Source: Pleurocapsa sp. PCC 7319
GTDB taxonomy: Bacteria; Cyanobacteriota; Cyanobacteriia; Cyanobacteriales; Xenococcaceae
Length of the DNA stretch: 64,000 nt
Reading direction: 5' to 3'
Assembly (NCBI RefSeq): GCF_000332195.1
Contig: NZ_KB235922.1
Location: forward strand, 558,001-622,000
The position numbers were made by a program, and so were the translations under genes. Positions 9,288-18,995 of the stretch are shown piece after piece; positions within the stretch are counted from its first letter, which is position 1, and each line of letters opens with the position of its first letter. The notes below the pieces were generated by a model. It saw only the letters and a list, made by a program, of their open reading frames with translations. It did no database searches and had not been told where the DNA came from.

Positions 9288-9773
9288 AAGCGATCGCTCT
9301 ATTATTTCTCCTGAGAATCTAAGTATTGCTAAAATTACAGCGATCGCATCAATTTCAAATAGCATCTCATCACTTGCCAATCGGGGAACGGGAATTAAAG
9401 TGCTAGCTGGCTTGTATCCTACATTTCGCACGTTACAAATGAAGCACAATAGATTATCGTAAAAATCGCTAATTTTGCCAAATTTTCATTGTCACATCTT
9501 GAACTATTCTTGATTTTTCGCGATGACATGATTTTGTCTCAAATCACTAAAACTATTTCAAGGCAATGGTTTTGAATGAAATTCATTAGAAGTATAATGC
9601 AACTCGCGAAATGTGGGTTGTATAGCAATACGAACTTTTATTAGGACACTCATTACTTGTTACTCGTTACTCATTACTTACTAGCAATCAAATAAACTTG
9701 TCCTAACGTAACTTTGTACGGCTATAGTTTGACCAAAAAGACTTTATTTTGGCAGAAATCAATAATGCCCAGG
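9288..9773. other. Intergenic region holding a MITE-like element
   Basis: Apart from the inverted-repeat unit at 9621-9727 and two HIP1-type sites near 9290-9345, nothing coding is seen. Small open frames on both strands around 9243-9462 mirror each other and lack family similarity. Confidence 0.6.
9621..9727. repeat. MITE-like element, family A, copy 1
   Basis: Terminal inverted repeats: TATAGCAATACGAACTT...TTAGGACA on the left and TGTCCTAACGTAACTTTGTA...CTATAG on the right. The centre carries degenerate TTACTCG/TTACTCA heptamers. The same ends occur at 57523-57652 and 63396-63480. No open frame is inside, so it would need a transposase in trans. Confidence 0.7.
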
Positions 9774-10523
9774 CTAATAGCTGATTTGCAAAGTGACAGA
9801 AGCTCTGACTGTTTGTTCTCCACCGATGATAGGCGTATTTACTTGAGCATCTGCTCTTGACAATTGCTCAACTTGAATAGGCTTTGGTGGGGGGACACTG
9901 GCTTGATTTACTTGAATACTAACAATCTCTTTTGACGTAAGATTAAGAGTCTCCAAAACAGTATCTGCCATAGCTTGAGCATCAATAGTTGCTTTACGGA
10001 GTGCATCTTTTTGAGCAGTAGAGATTGCTTCAGGGGTAGCGGTAAAACTTACCCCATCGATGCGGCTGGCTCCCGCTTTTACGGTTTCATCTAACAAAGT
10101 TCCAACCAGCTCTGTCTGGAGACGAAAGCTGACCGTATTGGTGCCAATGTAACCCACTAAACGCCTTTGCTTATTACTGTAGTCATAATTTGGTTGCAAC
10201 CGAACGCCAGTGGTTTGTAACTGTTCAACATTTTTTGAGCGTAGTAAATCCACCACAGCTGATGTACGAGAAGCTACTTCCTGTTGTACTTCCGTCGCCG
10301 TTTTTCCCTGAATCTCAACTCCCAACCTGACTTGTGTAAGGGTGGTGGCAATCTTTTCAATCCCATTTCCAGTTACTGTCAACGTTGGTAATAATTTTTC
10401 TGAGGCCATAACTGGATTAATCAAAGTCAAACTGAGAAAACTGCAAATGGCGAAGCCACTACTTAAACGCAGGTTCGGTACCGTAAATTGACTTATCTTC
10501 AATTGTTTTCTGTATTTGCTCAT
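9774..10523 (-). CDS. SIMPL (DUF541) domain secreted protein
   Basis: 249 residues. After a charged start (MSKYRKQLKISQF) comes a hydrophobic segment (SGFAICSFLSLTLINPVMA) that looks like a signal peptide with AxA-type cleavage near residue 40. The mature part begins LPTLTVTGNGIEKI, the hallmark opening of SIMPL/DUF541 proteins, and continues with DYSNKQRRLVGYIGTNTVSF and KASRI-type DGVSF blocks. E. coli YggE belongs here and is linked to oxidative stress tolerance; the biochemical role is unknown. Likely periplasmic. No operon partner. Confidence 0.85.
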   Translation of the reverse strand: MSKYRKQLKISQFTVPNLRLSSGFAICSFLSLTLINPVMASEKLLPTLTVTGNGIEKIATTLTQVRLGVEIQGKTATEVQQEVASRTSAVVDLLRSKNVEQLQTTGVRLQPNYDYSNKQRRLVGYIGTNTVSFRLQTELVGTLLDETVKAGASRIDGVSFTATPEAISTAQKDALRKATIDAQAMADTVLETLNLTSKEIVSIQVNQASVPPPKPIQVEQLSRADAQVNTPIIGGEQTVRASVTLQISY

Positions 10524-10635
10524 TGTTCACTCTCTACCTTCATTCGGTTTTCGTCAACTGCCAAAACTTCCGAAAAGATCCATCCCTGATAATATCAACA
10601 TTAACAATCTACTTGATAATGCGATCGCTCCTATG

Positions 10636-10749
10636 TTACTGAGCTAAATAGTTTTCTTTAGTGAGAGAAAATAGCTTTCCTTGTTCGGGGATTCCTTTAA
10701 ACTCGACTAATCCTTGGTAAACAGTCCCAATTTCAGTTGTTCTGCTCAT
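10636..10749 (-). CDS. Short 37-residue frame, possible gene remnant
   Basis: The minus strand encodes MSRTTEIGTVYQGLVEFKGI followed by PEQGKLFSLTKENYLAQ and a stop. A VEFKGIPEQGKLFSL-type ending resembles the last strand of class III adenylate cyclase domains (where a KG-IP segment precedes the terminal Phe or Tyr). It may therefore be the tail of a lost cyclase, or chance. No ribosome site of note. Low certainty. Confidence 0.3.
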   Translation of the reverse strand: MSRTTEIGTVYQGLVEFKGIPEQGKLFSLTKENYLAQ

Positions 10750-10807
10750 GCTATTGTCCTAACCTTTTTCTCCTCCTTTAACACTACCTATTAATAATTT
10801 CTTTTCT

Positions 10808-12559
10808 TTAATGGTGGTGGTTCTGTTGATCGGCTTTTTCATCCTTCTTTCTTTTAGTATCTCTGACACTAAGATAGCGGTCTAGACGTATATTCTGTAG
10901 TAAAGAAGCTACTTCTCTTTCTTCTTCTCCCAGGGTACTTAAAATCTGTCTGCCCATTTCCAATGCTGCCTCAAATTCTGGCTGCACCACCTCAGTTGCA
11001 CCTAGTTTGGTTAACAGGTCAATTTCACTATCACTATGAGAACGGGCAACTATGTCGATACCTGGGGCAATTTCCATCGCTTGCTTCACCAAAATACGTG
11101 TACTAGACGGATCGGGTAGAGCGATCGCCAAAGCTTTTGCCCGATCTAAATAAGCTTTTTCTAATACTAGTTCCGCATCAGCATCTCCAAAAATGTAGGG
11201 AATGGATTCTTGTCGCAAACGTCTGATGGCAGCTTCGCTATTTTCAATTGCCAACACAGTAAAACCGCGATCGCGCAGGACTTTAACAATTACTTGTCCT
11301 ACTCTACCGTAACCGGCAACGACTATATGGTTGCAAATAGTTTCGGGTACAGATATGCCTCTAGCCTGCTGTCTACGATCCAAATAGCCGGCAATTAGAG
11401 GAATAGTTGCCAACTTTTGGGCAATTTCGGCAGAGAACTTCATCCCAATAGGAGTCATTACCAGGGTTATCGCCGTTGTACCGATTAAGAGATCGTATTG
11501 ATCTTGATTGATAAATCCTAATCTAGCTCCCAAAACTGCTAGAACAAAAGAAAATTCTCCGATTTGATTTAGTCCTAAGCTACTAATAACTGCGGTTTTA
11601 AAAGAATAGCCAAACTGCCAAATAATGGGAAAAATAATAGTTGCTTTTCCCAGCATGACCAAAGTAACTAAGCCGATAATGATGCCAAAATTTTGCCAGA
11701 TAATACTAGGATTAATTAACATCCCAATCGAAGCAAAAAAGAGACTGGCAAATGTATCTCGTAAAGGTATGACTTTAGCTAAAGCTTGATCGGAATAATC
11801 AATCTCCGAAATAGTTAACCCCGCAACAAATGCCCCCATCTCAATCGATAGACCTAAACTAGCGGTAATTAATGCCACCCCAAGGCATAATGCAATTACC
11901 GTCAGCAAAAATAATTCACTGTTTTCGGTTTTTGCCACAGCGCTCATTAAACGAGGAATGATCCAATAGCCCGCAGCGATCGCACTTGTAAAAAACAGTA
12001 CAGCTTTAATCACCGCCGCAATCAAGGCAGGAGCTAAATTATCTGGTTGATTAAGAGCAGGTAATACCGCCAGCATTAACCCCAAAGCTAAATCCTGGGC
12101 AATTAAAATTGCTAGCATCACCTGACCATGAATCGTATTTACTTCTCCTCTTTCGGTTAGAGTCTTCAGTACTACTGCGGTTGAAGATAGAGATAAAACT
12201 GCCCCCATAAAAATTCCTTCTATGGGAGTCTGTACCCAACCCCACAAGGTTGTAAAAACAGCAACCAGAGCAATAGTGAAACCAATTTGTAATAAACTGC
12301 CTTTGAGGGCGATATCCTTAACTCGTTTTAGTTCGGCTAGGGAAAACTCAACCCCTAAAGCAAATAGAAGAAAAGCAACACCTATTTGGGCTAAAGATTC
12401 TATCTGCTCTATTTGAGTTACTTGCCCAATGATTAAACCTGATGCCAAATAGCCTAAAAGAACAGGCTGACGAAGACGATTAGCAATGTAACCCCCCAAC
12501 GCCGAGGAGCCTAAGGCAATTGTCATGTCAAAAATGAAGCTATTGTCTACCCCGGCCAT
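10808..12559 (-). CDS. CPA2-family cation:proton antiporter with TrkA-N domain (KefB/KefC-like)
   Basis: 583-residue inner-membrane (plasma or thylakoid) monovalent cation/proton antiporter, probably K+ or Na+ exporter. The N-terminal ~390 residues hold about a dozen hydrophobic helices with typical blocks (LGYLASGLIIG, LFALGVEFSL, SLSSTAVVLKTL, GAFVAGL, LGLNQIGEFSFVLA). A cytoplasmic Rossmann RCK/TrkA-N domain follows at about 408-530 (HIVVAGYGRVGQVIVKVL, FGDADAELVLEKA) and would bind NAD(H) or NADP. A short charged tail ends QQNHHH. It has the length and order of KefB/C and cyanobacterial NhaS-type CPA2 proteins. Monocistronic. Confidence 0.92.
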   Translation of the reverse strand: MAGVDNSFIFDMTIALGSSALGGYIANRLRQPVLLGYLASGLIIGQVTQIEQIESLAQIGVAFLLFALGVEFSLAELKRVKDIALKGSLLQIGFTIALVAVFTTLWGWVQTPIEGIFMGAVLSLSSTAVVLKTLTERGEVNTIHGQVMLAILIAQDLALGLMLAVLPALNQPDNLAPALIAAVIKAVLFFTSAIAAGYWIIPRLMSAVAKTENSELFLLTVIALCLGVALITASLGLSIEMGAFVAGLTISEIDYSDQALAKVIPLRDTFASLFFASIGMLINPSIIWQNFGIIIGLVTLVMLGKATIIFPIIWQFGYSFKTAVISSLGLNQIGEFSFVLAVLGARLGFINQDQYDLLIGTTAITLVMTPIGMKFSAEIAQKLATIPLIAGYLDRRQQARGISVPETICNHIVVAGYGRVGQVIVKVLRDRGFTVLAIENSEAAIRRLRQESIPYIFGDADAELVLEKAYLDRAKALAIALPDPSSTRILVKQAMEIAPGIDIVARSHSDSEIDLLTKLGATEVVQPEFEAALEMGRQILSTLGEEEREVASLLQNIRLDRYLSVRDTKRKKDEKADQQNHHH

Positions 12560-12819
12560 CTATATTGATCAGATTGCTATATGTTCTATTTAATCTTAAT
12601 TTCCTTTACTCCAGAAATTTTAGCAGTCGCAATAAAAAAACAGGAGACAAGCTTATTATGCCTCCTAAATAACTTGGAATGAAATATTTTGCCAGATATT
12701 CTAGATAATCACCTTCTCGATACAAAGACGAGTTTTGGCAATCAGAGGAATAGTATTAATAGAGCGATATTTTACTGCTCCCAATGAGTGGTAAGTATGC
12801 AGATGTTGGACAGTTATTT

Positions 12820-13254
12820 TTATTTCATTGTTCCCGTAGAACCAAAGCCTCCAGTAGCTCTAGAAGTAACATCAAGTTTATCTACTAAGGTTACATTGGC
12901 TTGAATAATTGTCGCAATAACCATCTGAGCAATTTTCATACCAATAACAACTTGAAATGGTTTTTTGCCATGGTTAATTAAAATAATGCCAATTTCTCCT
13001 CGATATCCAGCATCAATTGTGCCAGGAGAATTTAACACAGTAATTGAATGTTTTAATGCCAATCCACTTCGAGGACGTATTTGTGCTTCAGTACCTGGAG
13101 GAAGAGCGATCGCGATCCCCGTATTGATTAGCTTAGTTTCTCCTGGTAGTATTTCCTGTTCTTCAATTGAAAAAAGATCTAAACCAGCATCCCCAGGATG
13201 ACTATAATGGGGAACGATTGCAGCTTCATTTAATTTGAGAATCTTGATTTCCAT
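12820..13254 (-). CDS. dut: dUTP diphosphatase (dUTPase)
   Basis: 144 residues, standard for trimeric dUTPase, which converts dUTP to dUMP and pyrophosphate. All five motifs are seen: PGDAGLDL (I), [10 protein letters not shown] (II), [15 protein letters not shown] (III with the catalytic Asp and Tyr), KIAQMVI (IV) and the C-terminal ATGGFGSTG (V). ATG at 13254. Downstream 260 bp to the antiporter start holds no gene. Upstream lies a small inverted-repeat element, so a promoter may be within or beyond it. Confidence 0.96.
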   Translation of the reverse strand: MEIKILKLNEAAIVPHYSHPGDAGLDLFSIEEQEILPGETKLINTGIAIALPPGTEAQIRPRSGLALKHSITVLNSPGTIDAGYRGEIGIILINHGKKPFQVVIGMKIAQMVIATIIQANVTLVDKLDVTSRATGGFGSTGTMK

Positions 13255-13259
13255 ATATT

Positions 13260-13378
13260 ATATCAAGTACGGATAATTAATTGAAATAAACAGGCTTATT
13301 GCAGACCTAAAAAACTTATTACTTGTTACTTATTACTTGACCTCATTCTTAATTTAAGTATTCAACCGAACTTGATAT
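13260..13378. repeat. MITE-like element with ATATCAAGT(A/T)CGG ends
   Basis: ATATCAAGTACGG (13260-13272) is mirrored by CCGAACTTGATAT (13366-13378), one mismatch in 13 bp. The 119-bp unit contains TTACTTATTACTTG-type repeats and no frame. It begins 6 bp upstream of the dut start codon. Confidence 0.65.
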
Positions 13379-13407
13379 TACTCATAAGCGATCGCCAGAT
13401 CACCTAA

Positions 13408-13809
13408 CTATTGTTGGTAATTGATGTTATCAAAAGCTTTGGGATACAGTTTCGTCTTTAAAATAACCTTGGAATCTGAGGAGACAGTTAAAGTTGAGGG
13501 AATTTGATCACGAGCATTAGTTTGGGTGATCGGTGAAGATAAAATATAAGTATTATTTTTATTCTGCCAAGTAGTTTTGCAAACACCAGTCCGACAAGTG
13601 ATTTTCCCCCCAGTTAAATAAATGCAATTACAATTACGGTTGCACCCATAGTAACTAAGATTACCTGTGTTGTTTCTGCCAGTCCAAGAATGCTCGTTAC
13701 CAATAGATACAGTCCAGTTATCGTTACTAAGAACATCACTGTAAGCAGGAATTTCCCAGCTTAAAAAAAATATCAAAATACTAAGACACAAGAGGCAACA
13801 TTTTTTCAT
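13408..13809 (-). CDS. Small secreted protein of unknown function
   Basis: Best start is the ATG at 13809 (MKKCCLLCLSILIFFLSWEI), which gives a basic start followed by a hydrophobic signal peptide; seven extra residues upstream are less likely. The ~110-residue mature part is rich in Asn, Thr and Cys (NRNCNCIYLTGGKITCRTGV), with Cys spacing suggesting disulfides or a compact beta fold, and ends SSDSKVILKTKLYPKAF. I do not recognise a family. Probably periplasmic or extracellular. Confidence 0.6.
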   Translation of the reverse strand: MKKCCLLCLSILIFFLSWEIPAYSDVLSNDNWTVSIGNEHSWTGRNNTGNLSYYGCNRNCNCIYLTGGKITCRTGVCKTTWQNKNNTYILSSPITQTNARDQIPSTLTVSSDSKVILKTKLYPKAFDNINYQQ

Positions 13810-13977
13810 AAGATCTTGATCTAAATGCATAAACTATTAAATTAGGAGTCCGCTTCTTGACGAAAAACTCGCTAAACTGTTGAAAGATATGGAACTGAAT
13901 CATTTAGTAGAGATACCCGCTTATCTCCCATAAGTCCTTAATCCTTATTCTTCATTCTTACTCCTTTCGTTGACCCC

Positions 13978-13993
13978 TGATACTTCAGTATCA
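13978..13993. promoter_or_regulatory. 16-bp palindrome upstream of pxcA
   Basis: TGATACTTCAGTATCA is a perfect 7+2+7 palindrome 73 bp upstream of pxcA, close behind a TTGACC hexamer at 13970-13975. It has the look of a dimeric repressor or activator operator. No matching -10 at 17 bp is obvious, so the promoter assignment is weak. Confidence 0.4.
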
Positions 13994-14065
13994 TGAAGGT
14001 TATGATTCTGCTCATATATCAAGCAAAACTATAAATCCCATTATTGATGGTGTAGTTTAAAATTA

Positions 14066-15418
14066 ATGAAACTTCAAGACATTTTTAATGCTGGTAGACG
14101 TTGGTTAGCTGCAACCCCAGAGAGAGCTCTAGACGCAGCCTATCGTGCAGCAATTAAAATTAAAGCGATCGAGGACGATCATTTTGATGGTCAAATGGTA
14201 TCTGCTAGCTCGGTGGGGTACTCCGAAAGTGTAATTAAAGTTTTTCGGGGAGATGTCAATAACTACCTCACCACAATTAAAGCCAGATTGACCGAATTTA
14301 AGATTAGTCGGGGTTTATTAATTTTTTCTGATACTAGACCCAATAATTCCAGTCAAAGTATTGTCAGATATACTAACGGCTTTGATGATAGCCGAGAGCT
14401 GACGGTAATTGAAAAACTAGCTTATATTGATGCAATTACCGCCAAATACAAAAATCCAGTTGTTGAAGAAATCGAAATTCGCGCGACTCGTCCTTTAGAT
14501 CTTAATCAAAAAGATAATCGTTTAATAATTAATAAAAAAGATCGCTCGCTGGCTTTAAACAAAGCAACCAAAGATGATAACGGTAAAGACCCTAGTACTG
14601 AAACAATTACGGATAAAACCAGTGTCCTGCCACGTTCTTTCATGCGGACGCTAAGCCGTATTAGACAAGAAATTGATCCTAAGGCAGAAGATACGGAAGA
14701 AAAAGTAGTCAAAAAATTTCGTAAAAGTCGTAATAAAACCGCAATCTCGATTCGTTTCTTACTAATTCTGATTATTGTGCCGTTACTAACTCATCAGGTG
14801 ACTAAAAGTTTAATCATTACTCCCTTGGTGCAAAAATATTTTGTCAATCACCAAGAACAAGTCTTGTTTATTAATGAAGATATGGAAGAAGAAGCTTTTT
14901 CGGAGCTACGTCGCTATGAAGAAAAGCTTCATTTTAAAAGTATGATTGGCTTGATACCTCATCTTTCTCCAGAAGAAGAAGAAGCAGAACTAAAACATAA
15001 AGCCGAAGAATTATCCGCTGAATTTCAGGGACGAGGAATTAATGCGATCGGCAATGTTTTTGCTGATTTTTTCTCTTTATTTGCTTTTGCAGGTATTGTT
15101 TTTTTCTGTAAGCGCGAAATTCAAATTATCAAATCATTCTTGGATGAGATAGCTTATGGTCTTAGTGATAGTGCGAAGGCTTTTCTGATTATTCTGCTTA
15201 CCGATATGTTTGTTGGTTATCATTCCCCCCATGGTTGGGAAGTCATTTTGGAAGGTATTGCTCGTCACCTAGGATTGCCCGAAAATCGGGAGTTTAACTT
15301 CTTATTTATTGCTACATTTCCCGTGATTTTAGATACGGTTTTAAAATATTGGATTTTCCGTTATCTCAATCGTATATCTCCTTCTTCTGTAGCAACCTAT
15401 AAAAATATGAATGAGTAA
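14066..15418 (+). CDS. pxcA: Proton extrusion protein PxcA (CemA family)
   Basis: 450 residues. PxcA is a plasma-membrane protein needed for light-induced proton extrusion in cyanobacteria and is homologous to chloroplast CemA/Ycf10. The N-terminus starts MKLQDIFNAGRRWLAATPER, recognisable for the family, followed by a hydrophilic cytoplasmic region to about 220. Membrane helices lie near 228-250 (ISIRFLLILIIVPLLTHQ), 325-345 (IGNVFADFFSLFAFAGIVFF), 368-388 (SAKAFLIILLTDMFVGY) and 410-432 (FLFIATFPVILDTVLKYWIF). The motif GYHSPHGWEVI is typical of CemA. A possible operator lies 73 bp upstream. Confidence 0.93.
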   Translation: MKLQDIFNAGRRWLAATPERALDAAYRAAIKIKAIEDDHFDGQMVSASSVGYSESVIKVFRGDVNNYLTTIKARLTEFKISRGLLIFSDTRPNNSSQSIVRYTNGFDDSRELTVIEKLAYIDAITAKYKNPVVEEIEIRATRPLDLNQKDNRLIINKKDRSLALNKATKDDNGKDPSTETITDKTSVLPRSFMRTLSRIRQEIDPKAEDTEEKVVKKFRKSRNKTAISIRFLLILIIVPLLTHQVTKSLIITPLVQKYFVNHQEQVLFINEDMEEEAFSELRRYEEKLHFKSMIGLIPHLSPEEEEAELKHKAEELSAEFQGRGINAIGNVFADFFSLFAFAGIVFFCKREIQIIKSFLDEIAYGLSDSAKAFLIILLTDMFVGYHSPHGWEVILEGIARHLGLPENREFNFLFIATFPVILDTVLKYWIFRYLNRISPSSVATYKNMNE

Positions 15419-15571
15419 GAATCAACATAAAAGTCATAGATAATTAATTGTTGCTTCATAATTGAATAGTTTTACGCCATCTGGATCCATGTCCTTATCC
15501 AGCAAGCTTTTGAGACTTGCTCAATTTGCTATTCGCTTAATGCGTAAATCCTGATAAGGTGGTTTGAGCTA

Positions 15572-15808
15572 ATGATAGCGTATGTGCTACCTTATGAAGG
15601 TGGCTACAAAAATTGTAAACACGTAAGATTAAAAGCATTGGCTAAATCAAGAGGAATTAGTCTAAATAAATTAATGGAAGAATTTTCCACTATTGCTTTA
15701 ACCGAATTTGATGCGGAGAATCGTTTTAGGGCTTTAGCTGCTCAAGGAGATCCAGAAGAAGGCTTGAAGATTTTGGATAAGTTGGATCGTTTACATCATT
15801 CTGAATAA
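15572..15808 (+). CDS. Ribbon-helix-helix / HicB-like antitoxin, solitary
   Basis: 78 residues. The segment HVRLKALAKSRGISLNKLME is a ribbon-helix-helix DNA-binding helix pair of the kind found in HicB-family and other antitoxins, and FDAENRFRALAAQGDPEEGL followed by KILDKL is a familiar C-terminal block. The first ~17 residues (MIAYVLPYEGGYKNCK) do not look like the usual beta strand of this fold, so the 5' end may be rearranged or the true start different. No toxin gene is adjacent; the following ~290 bp contain only a short direct repeat (GAGCAAAGTTGAG twice near 15830) and no frame I recognise. Confidence 0.6.
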   Translation: MIAYVLPYEGGYKNCKHVRLKALAKSRGISLNKLMEEFSTIALTEFDAENRFRALAAQGDPEEGLKILDKLDRLHHSE

Positions 15809-16097
15809 AATAGATACTTCTCAAGTAGAGAGCAAAGTTGAGGAAGAGCAAAGTTGAGATAGCGAAATTGGTCATGTTCGTGAAATAGTTGATTTCTTGA
15901 TGATCGCTGGTTCTGGAGATTTAAGTGCGACTGCTCACGACCCAATGAATACTTTTTAGCTTGGGGTTTTAGTTACAATAGCTCTCTCTAATTTAAACTT
16001 TAGCTTTATATCTCAATCAAGATTTTATTTCTTAGCCGACTCCCTAGATATAATAGAAGAATTAGACAATTAATACTATCTAACTTTTCAATTCGGT

Positions 16098-16556
16098 ATG
16101 GTTAATCGGTTTGTCTTTCATAGATTTAACACCCTAGTTGCTTCAATTGCTCTTTGTACAGTAGGATTGCAGACATTACCTGCCCAAGCCGAATCCAAGA
16201 TTTACGATCCACCTTCAATCAGCTCCGAGCAAGTAATCTCAGATACCCTTACCGAAAACGATATACCCACAGGAGAAGGTGGTTTTGCTCGCGATTATTT
16301 TGTGCAGTTAGAGAAAGGAGATCAGGTCGCGATCGATCTAACTTCAGATAATTTTGATTCCATGGTGACATTGATAGCTGCTGATGGGGCAACTATTGCT
16401 GAAAATGATGATGGTCCAGACGGTACAACCAATTCTCTACTTTTTTCCCGCATTAACGAGGCCGGTAAATATATTGTGCGAGTTCGAGCTTTTGGAGAAA
16501 CTAGCGGTGGTAAATTTACCCTAAAGTTAACTAAACTCAAACCTTCCTCTAAGTAA
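16098..16556 (+). CDS. Secreted PPC-domain protein
   Basis: 152 residues with a signal peptide (FNTLVASIALCTVGLQTLPAQA, cleavage near residue 31). The rest matches a bacterial pre-peptidase C-terminal (PPC) beta-sandwich: FARDYFVQLEKGDQVAIDL, FDSMVTLIAADGATIAENDD and GKYIVRVRAFGETSGGKFTL. PPC domains usually tail secreted proteases; here it stands alone, as in several cyanobacterial proteins. Probably periplasmic. Not in an operon with acs, 120 bp downstream. Confidence 0.8.
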   Translation: MVNRFVFHRFNTLVASIALCTVGLQTLPAQAESKIYDPPSISSEQVISDTLTENDIPTGEGGFARDYFVQLEKGDQVAIDLTSDNFDSMVTLIAADGATIAENDDGPDGTTNSLLFSRINEAGKYIVRVRAFGETSGGKFTLKLTKLKPSSK

Positions 16557-16676
16557 TAAATAAGGATTGCACTGCAATAGTTAAAGAATTCTTACCAACT
16601 TCGTAAATATTAAAATTACTTTGGGAAAATCGGCGTTACAAATAACTTTAGTAAATTCATACGGTAAATAGTAACT

Positions 16677-18641
16677 ATGTCGGAAGCAACAATAGAATCA
16701 ATCTTACAGGAGAAAAGAGTATTCACTCCATCGCTAGAATTCTCTGAAAAAGCTGCTATTAAGAGTATGGAAGAGTATAAAAAACTTTATACTTTAGCCA
16801 AATCAGATCCTAGTGGATTTTGGGCAAAATTAGCGGAAAAAGAATTGCATTGGTTTGAGAGATGGGGAACAACCTTAGATTGGCAACCTCCTTTTGTCAA
16901 ATGGTTTGTCAATGGCAAAATTAACATTGCCTATAACTGTCTAGACCGACATTTAACTACCCATCGCAAGGATAAACCAGCCCTTATTTGGGAAGGAGAA
17001 CCTGGAGATTCGCGAACTTTAACTTATGCCGAACTGCATCAAGAAGTTTGTCAGATGGCAAATGTAATTAAGCATCTAGGAGTAAAAAAAGGCGATCGCG
17101 TAGGAATTTATATGCCTATGATCCCGGAAGCGGCGATCGCTATGTTAGCCTGTGCTCGAATTGGAGCCGCCCACAGTGTTGTTTTTGGGGGCTTTAGTGC
17201 TGAAGCTTTAAAAGCTCGTCTGCAAGATGCCGAAGCCAAATTAGTAATTACTGCCGACGGTGGTTGGCGTAAGGATAAAATTGTGCCCCTAAAAGATGCG
17301 GTAGATCAAGCGATCGCTAGTGATGTTCCCAGTGTCAAAAGCGTCCTGGTGGTGCAGCGCACAAAACAAGATATTCAGATGCAGCCCGATCGAGATTACT
17401 GGTGGCATGAACTAAAAGCCAGTGCTTCCGATCATTGTCCTGCCGAACATATGGACAGTGAGGACTTACTATTTATTCTCTATACCAGTGGTACTACGGG
17501 TAAACCTAAGGGGGTAGTTCACACCACTGGGGGTTACAACCTATATACCCATATGACTTTTAAATGGACATTTGATATTAAAGATGATGATGTCTATTGG
17601 TGTACTGCTGATGTTGGTTGGATTACAGGTCATAGCTACATTGTTTATGGCCCTCTTTCCAATGGTGCAACTACTGTCATGTATGAAGGTGCACCTCGTC
17701 CTTCTAATCCGGGTTGTTTTTGGGATGTAGTGCAAAAATATGGTGTCACGATCTTTTATACTGCCCCGACAGCAATCCGCGCCTTTATCAAAATGGGTGA
17801 CGAACATCCTAATCGTCGTGATCTTTCTTCTCTACGTATTTTAGGTACTGTTGGCGAACCAATTAATCCTGAAGCTTGGATGTGGTATCACAAAGTAATT
17901 GGTGGTGAACGTTGTCCTATTGTGGATACTTGGTGGCAAACGGAAACTGGAGGCTTTATGCTAACTCCTCTACCCGGAGCCACTCCAACAAAACCGGGCT
18001 CTGCTACTTTGCCTTTCCCTGGCATTATTGCTGATGTTGTGGATATGGAGGGAAATCCTGTGGGGGAAAATGAAGGAGGTTATTTGGTCATCAGGCATCC
18101 TTGGCCGAGTATGATGCGCACTGTCTATAAAAATGACGATCGCTTTCGTCGCACCTATTGGGAACACATTCCTCCCAAGGATGGCAAATATCTCTATTTT
18201 GCAGGAGATGGCGCACGCAAAGATGAGGATGGTTACTTCTGGGTCATGGGTCGGGTTGACGACGTGATGAATATCTCTGGACATCGTTTAGGCACCATGG
18301 AAGTAGAGTCAGCTCTGGTATCCCATCCTGCTGTGGCTGAAGCTGCGGTAGTCTCTCGTCCCGACGAAGTAAAAGGGGAAGATGTTTATGCTTTTGTCAC
18401 TTTGGAAGGTACTTATAGTGCTAGTGATGAATTAAAAGCAGAACTCAAACAACACGTAGTCAAAGAAATTGGCGCGATCGCCCGTCCCGGGGAAATTCGC
18501 TTTGCCGATGCGTTACCTAAAACTCGCTCTGGTAAGATTATTCGCCGTTTCTTACGTAATTTAGCTGCCGGGGAAGAATTAGTAGGCGATATCTCCACCA
18601 TGGAAGATCTCAGCGTGTTAGATAAATTACGACAAGGTTAA
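16677..18641 (+). CDS. acs: Acetyl-CoA synthetase (AMP-forming)
   Basis: 654 residues, standard length. It makes acetyl-CoA from acetate, ATP and CoA. Signature blocks: the N-terminal ACAS domain ([19 protein letters not shown]), adenylate-forming motif [19 protein letters not shown], and the C-terminal lid with [11 protein letters not shown], whose lysine is the usual regulatory acetylation site. [13 protein letters not shown] and DRDYWWHEL are also typical. ATG at 16677. Flanked by an IS110 fragment downstream. Confidence 0.97.
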   Translation: MSEATIESILQEKRVFTPSLEFSEKAAIKSMEEYKKLYTLAKSDPSGFWAKLAEKELHWFERWGTTLDWQPPFVKWFVNGKINIAYNCLDRHLTTHRKDKPALIWEGEPGDSRTLTYAELHQEVCQMANVIKHLGVKKGDRVGIYMPMIPEAAIAMLACARIGAAHSVVFGGFSAEALKARLQDAEAKLVITADGGWRKDKIVPLKDAVDQAIASDVPSVKSVLVVQRTKQDIQMQPDRDYWWHELKASASDHCPAEHMDSEDLLFILYTSGTTGKPKGVVHTTGGYNLYTHMTFKWTFDIKDDDVYWCTADVGWITGHSYIVYGPLSNGATTVMYEGAPRPSNPGCFWDVVQKYGVTIFYTAPTAIRAFIKMGDEHPNRRDLSSLRILGTVGEPINPEAWMWYHKVIGGERCPIVDTWWQTETGGFMLTPLPGATPTKPGSATLPFPGIIADVVDMEGNPVGENEGGYLVIRHPWPSMMRTVYKNDDRFRRTYWEHIPPKDGKYLYFAGDGARKDEDGYFWVMGRVDDVMNISGHRLGTMEVESALVSHPAVAEAAVVSRPDEVKGEDVYAFVTLEGTYSASDELKAELKQHVVKEIGAIARPGEIRFADALPKTRSGKIIRRFLRNLAAGEELVGDISTMEDLSVLDKLRQG

Positions 18642-18717
18642 TATGATTGATTTGGGATGAGTGTCATGCTCATCCAATCGTGGTCAAATACTTGTATTTC
18701 CTCTTGGGTGTATATTT

Positions 18718-18864
18718 TGCCTTTTTAAAGCCTTCTATGAGCGGTTGCTAGAAAAAGGTAAACTCAAAAAAGTCGCTCTTACTGCTTGTATTCACAAGCT
18801 TTTAATCGTTTTAAATGCTATGATGAAAAATAATTTACCTTGGCAACCTCGAACTGTCAGTTAA
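18718..18864 (+). pseudogene. IS110-family transposase, C-terminal fragment
   Basis: The frame reads FKAFYERLLEKGKLKKVALT then ACIHKLLIVLNAMMKNNLPW, the characteristic last ~45 residues of IS110/IS116/IS902 transposases (FY.RLL..GK..KVAL.A..RKLL..LNAM). Nothing upstream codes for the rest; the ~60 bp before it runs into the acs 3' flank. A dead remnant. Confidence 0.75.
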
Positions 18865-18995
18865 CTCTTTCAATCGTTCTGAAGTTTTAAACATCACATG
18901 AAGTTGTTATTGTGATAAGCGGTTAGCTTGCCTGAATTGTCTGGTTCGCGATCGCCCAAAGCCCACAATTACAATTAAATACCTTATTACTCAAA

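Noticed and set aside
9243-9462. Two ~70-codon frames on opposite strands after the coiled-coil membrane gene
   Set aside because: They overlap each other, contain HIP1-type palindromes and resemble no protein.
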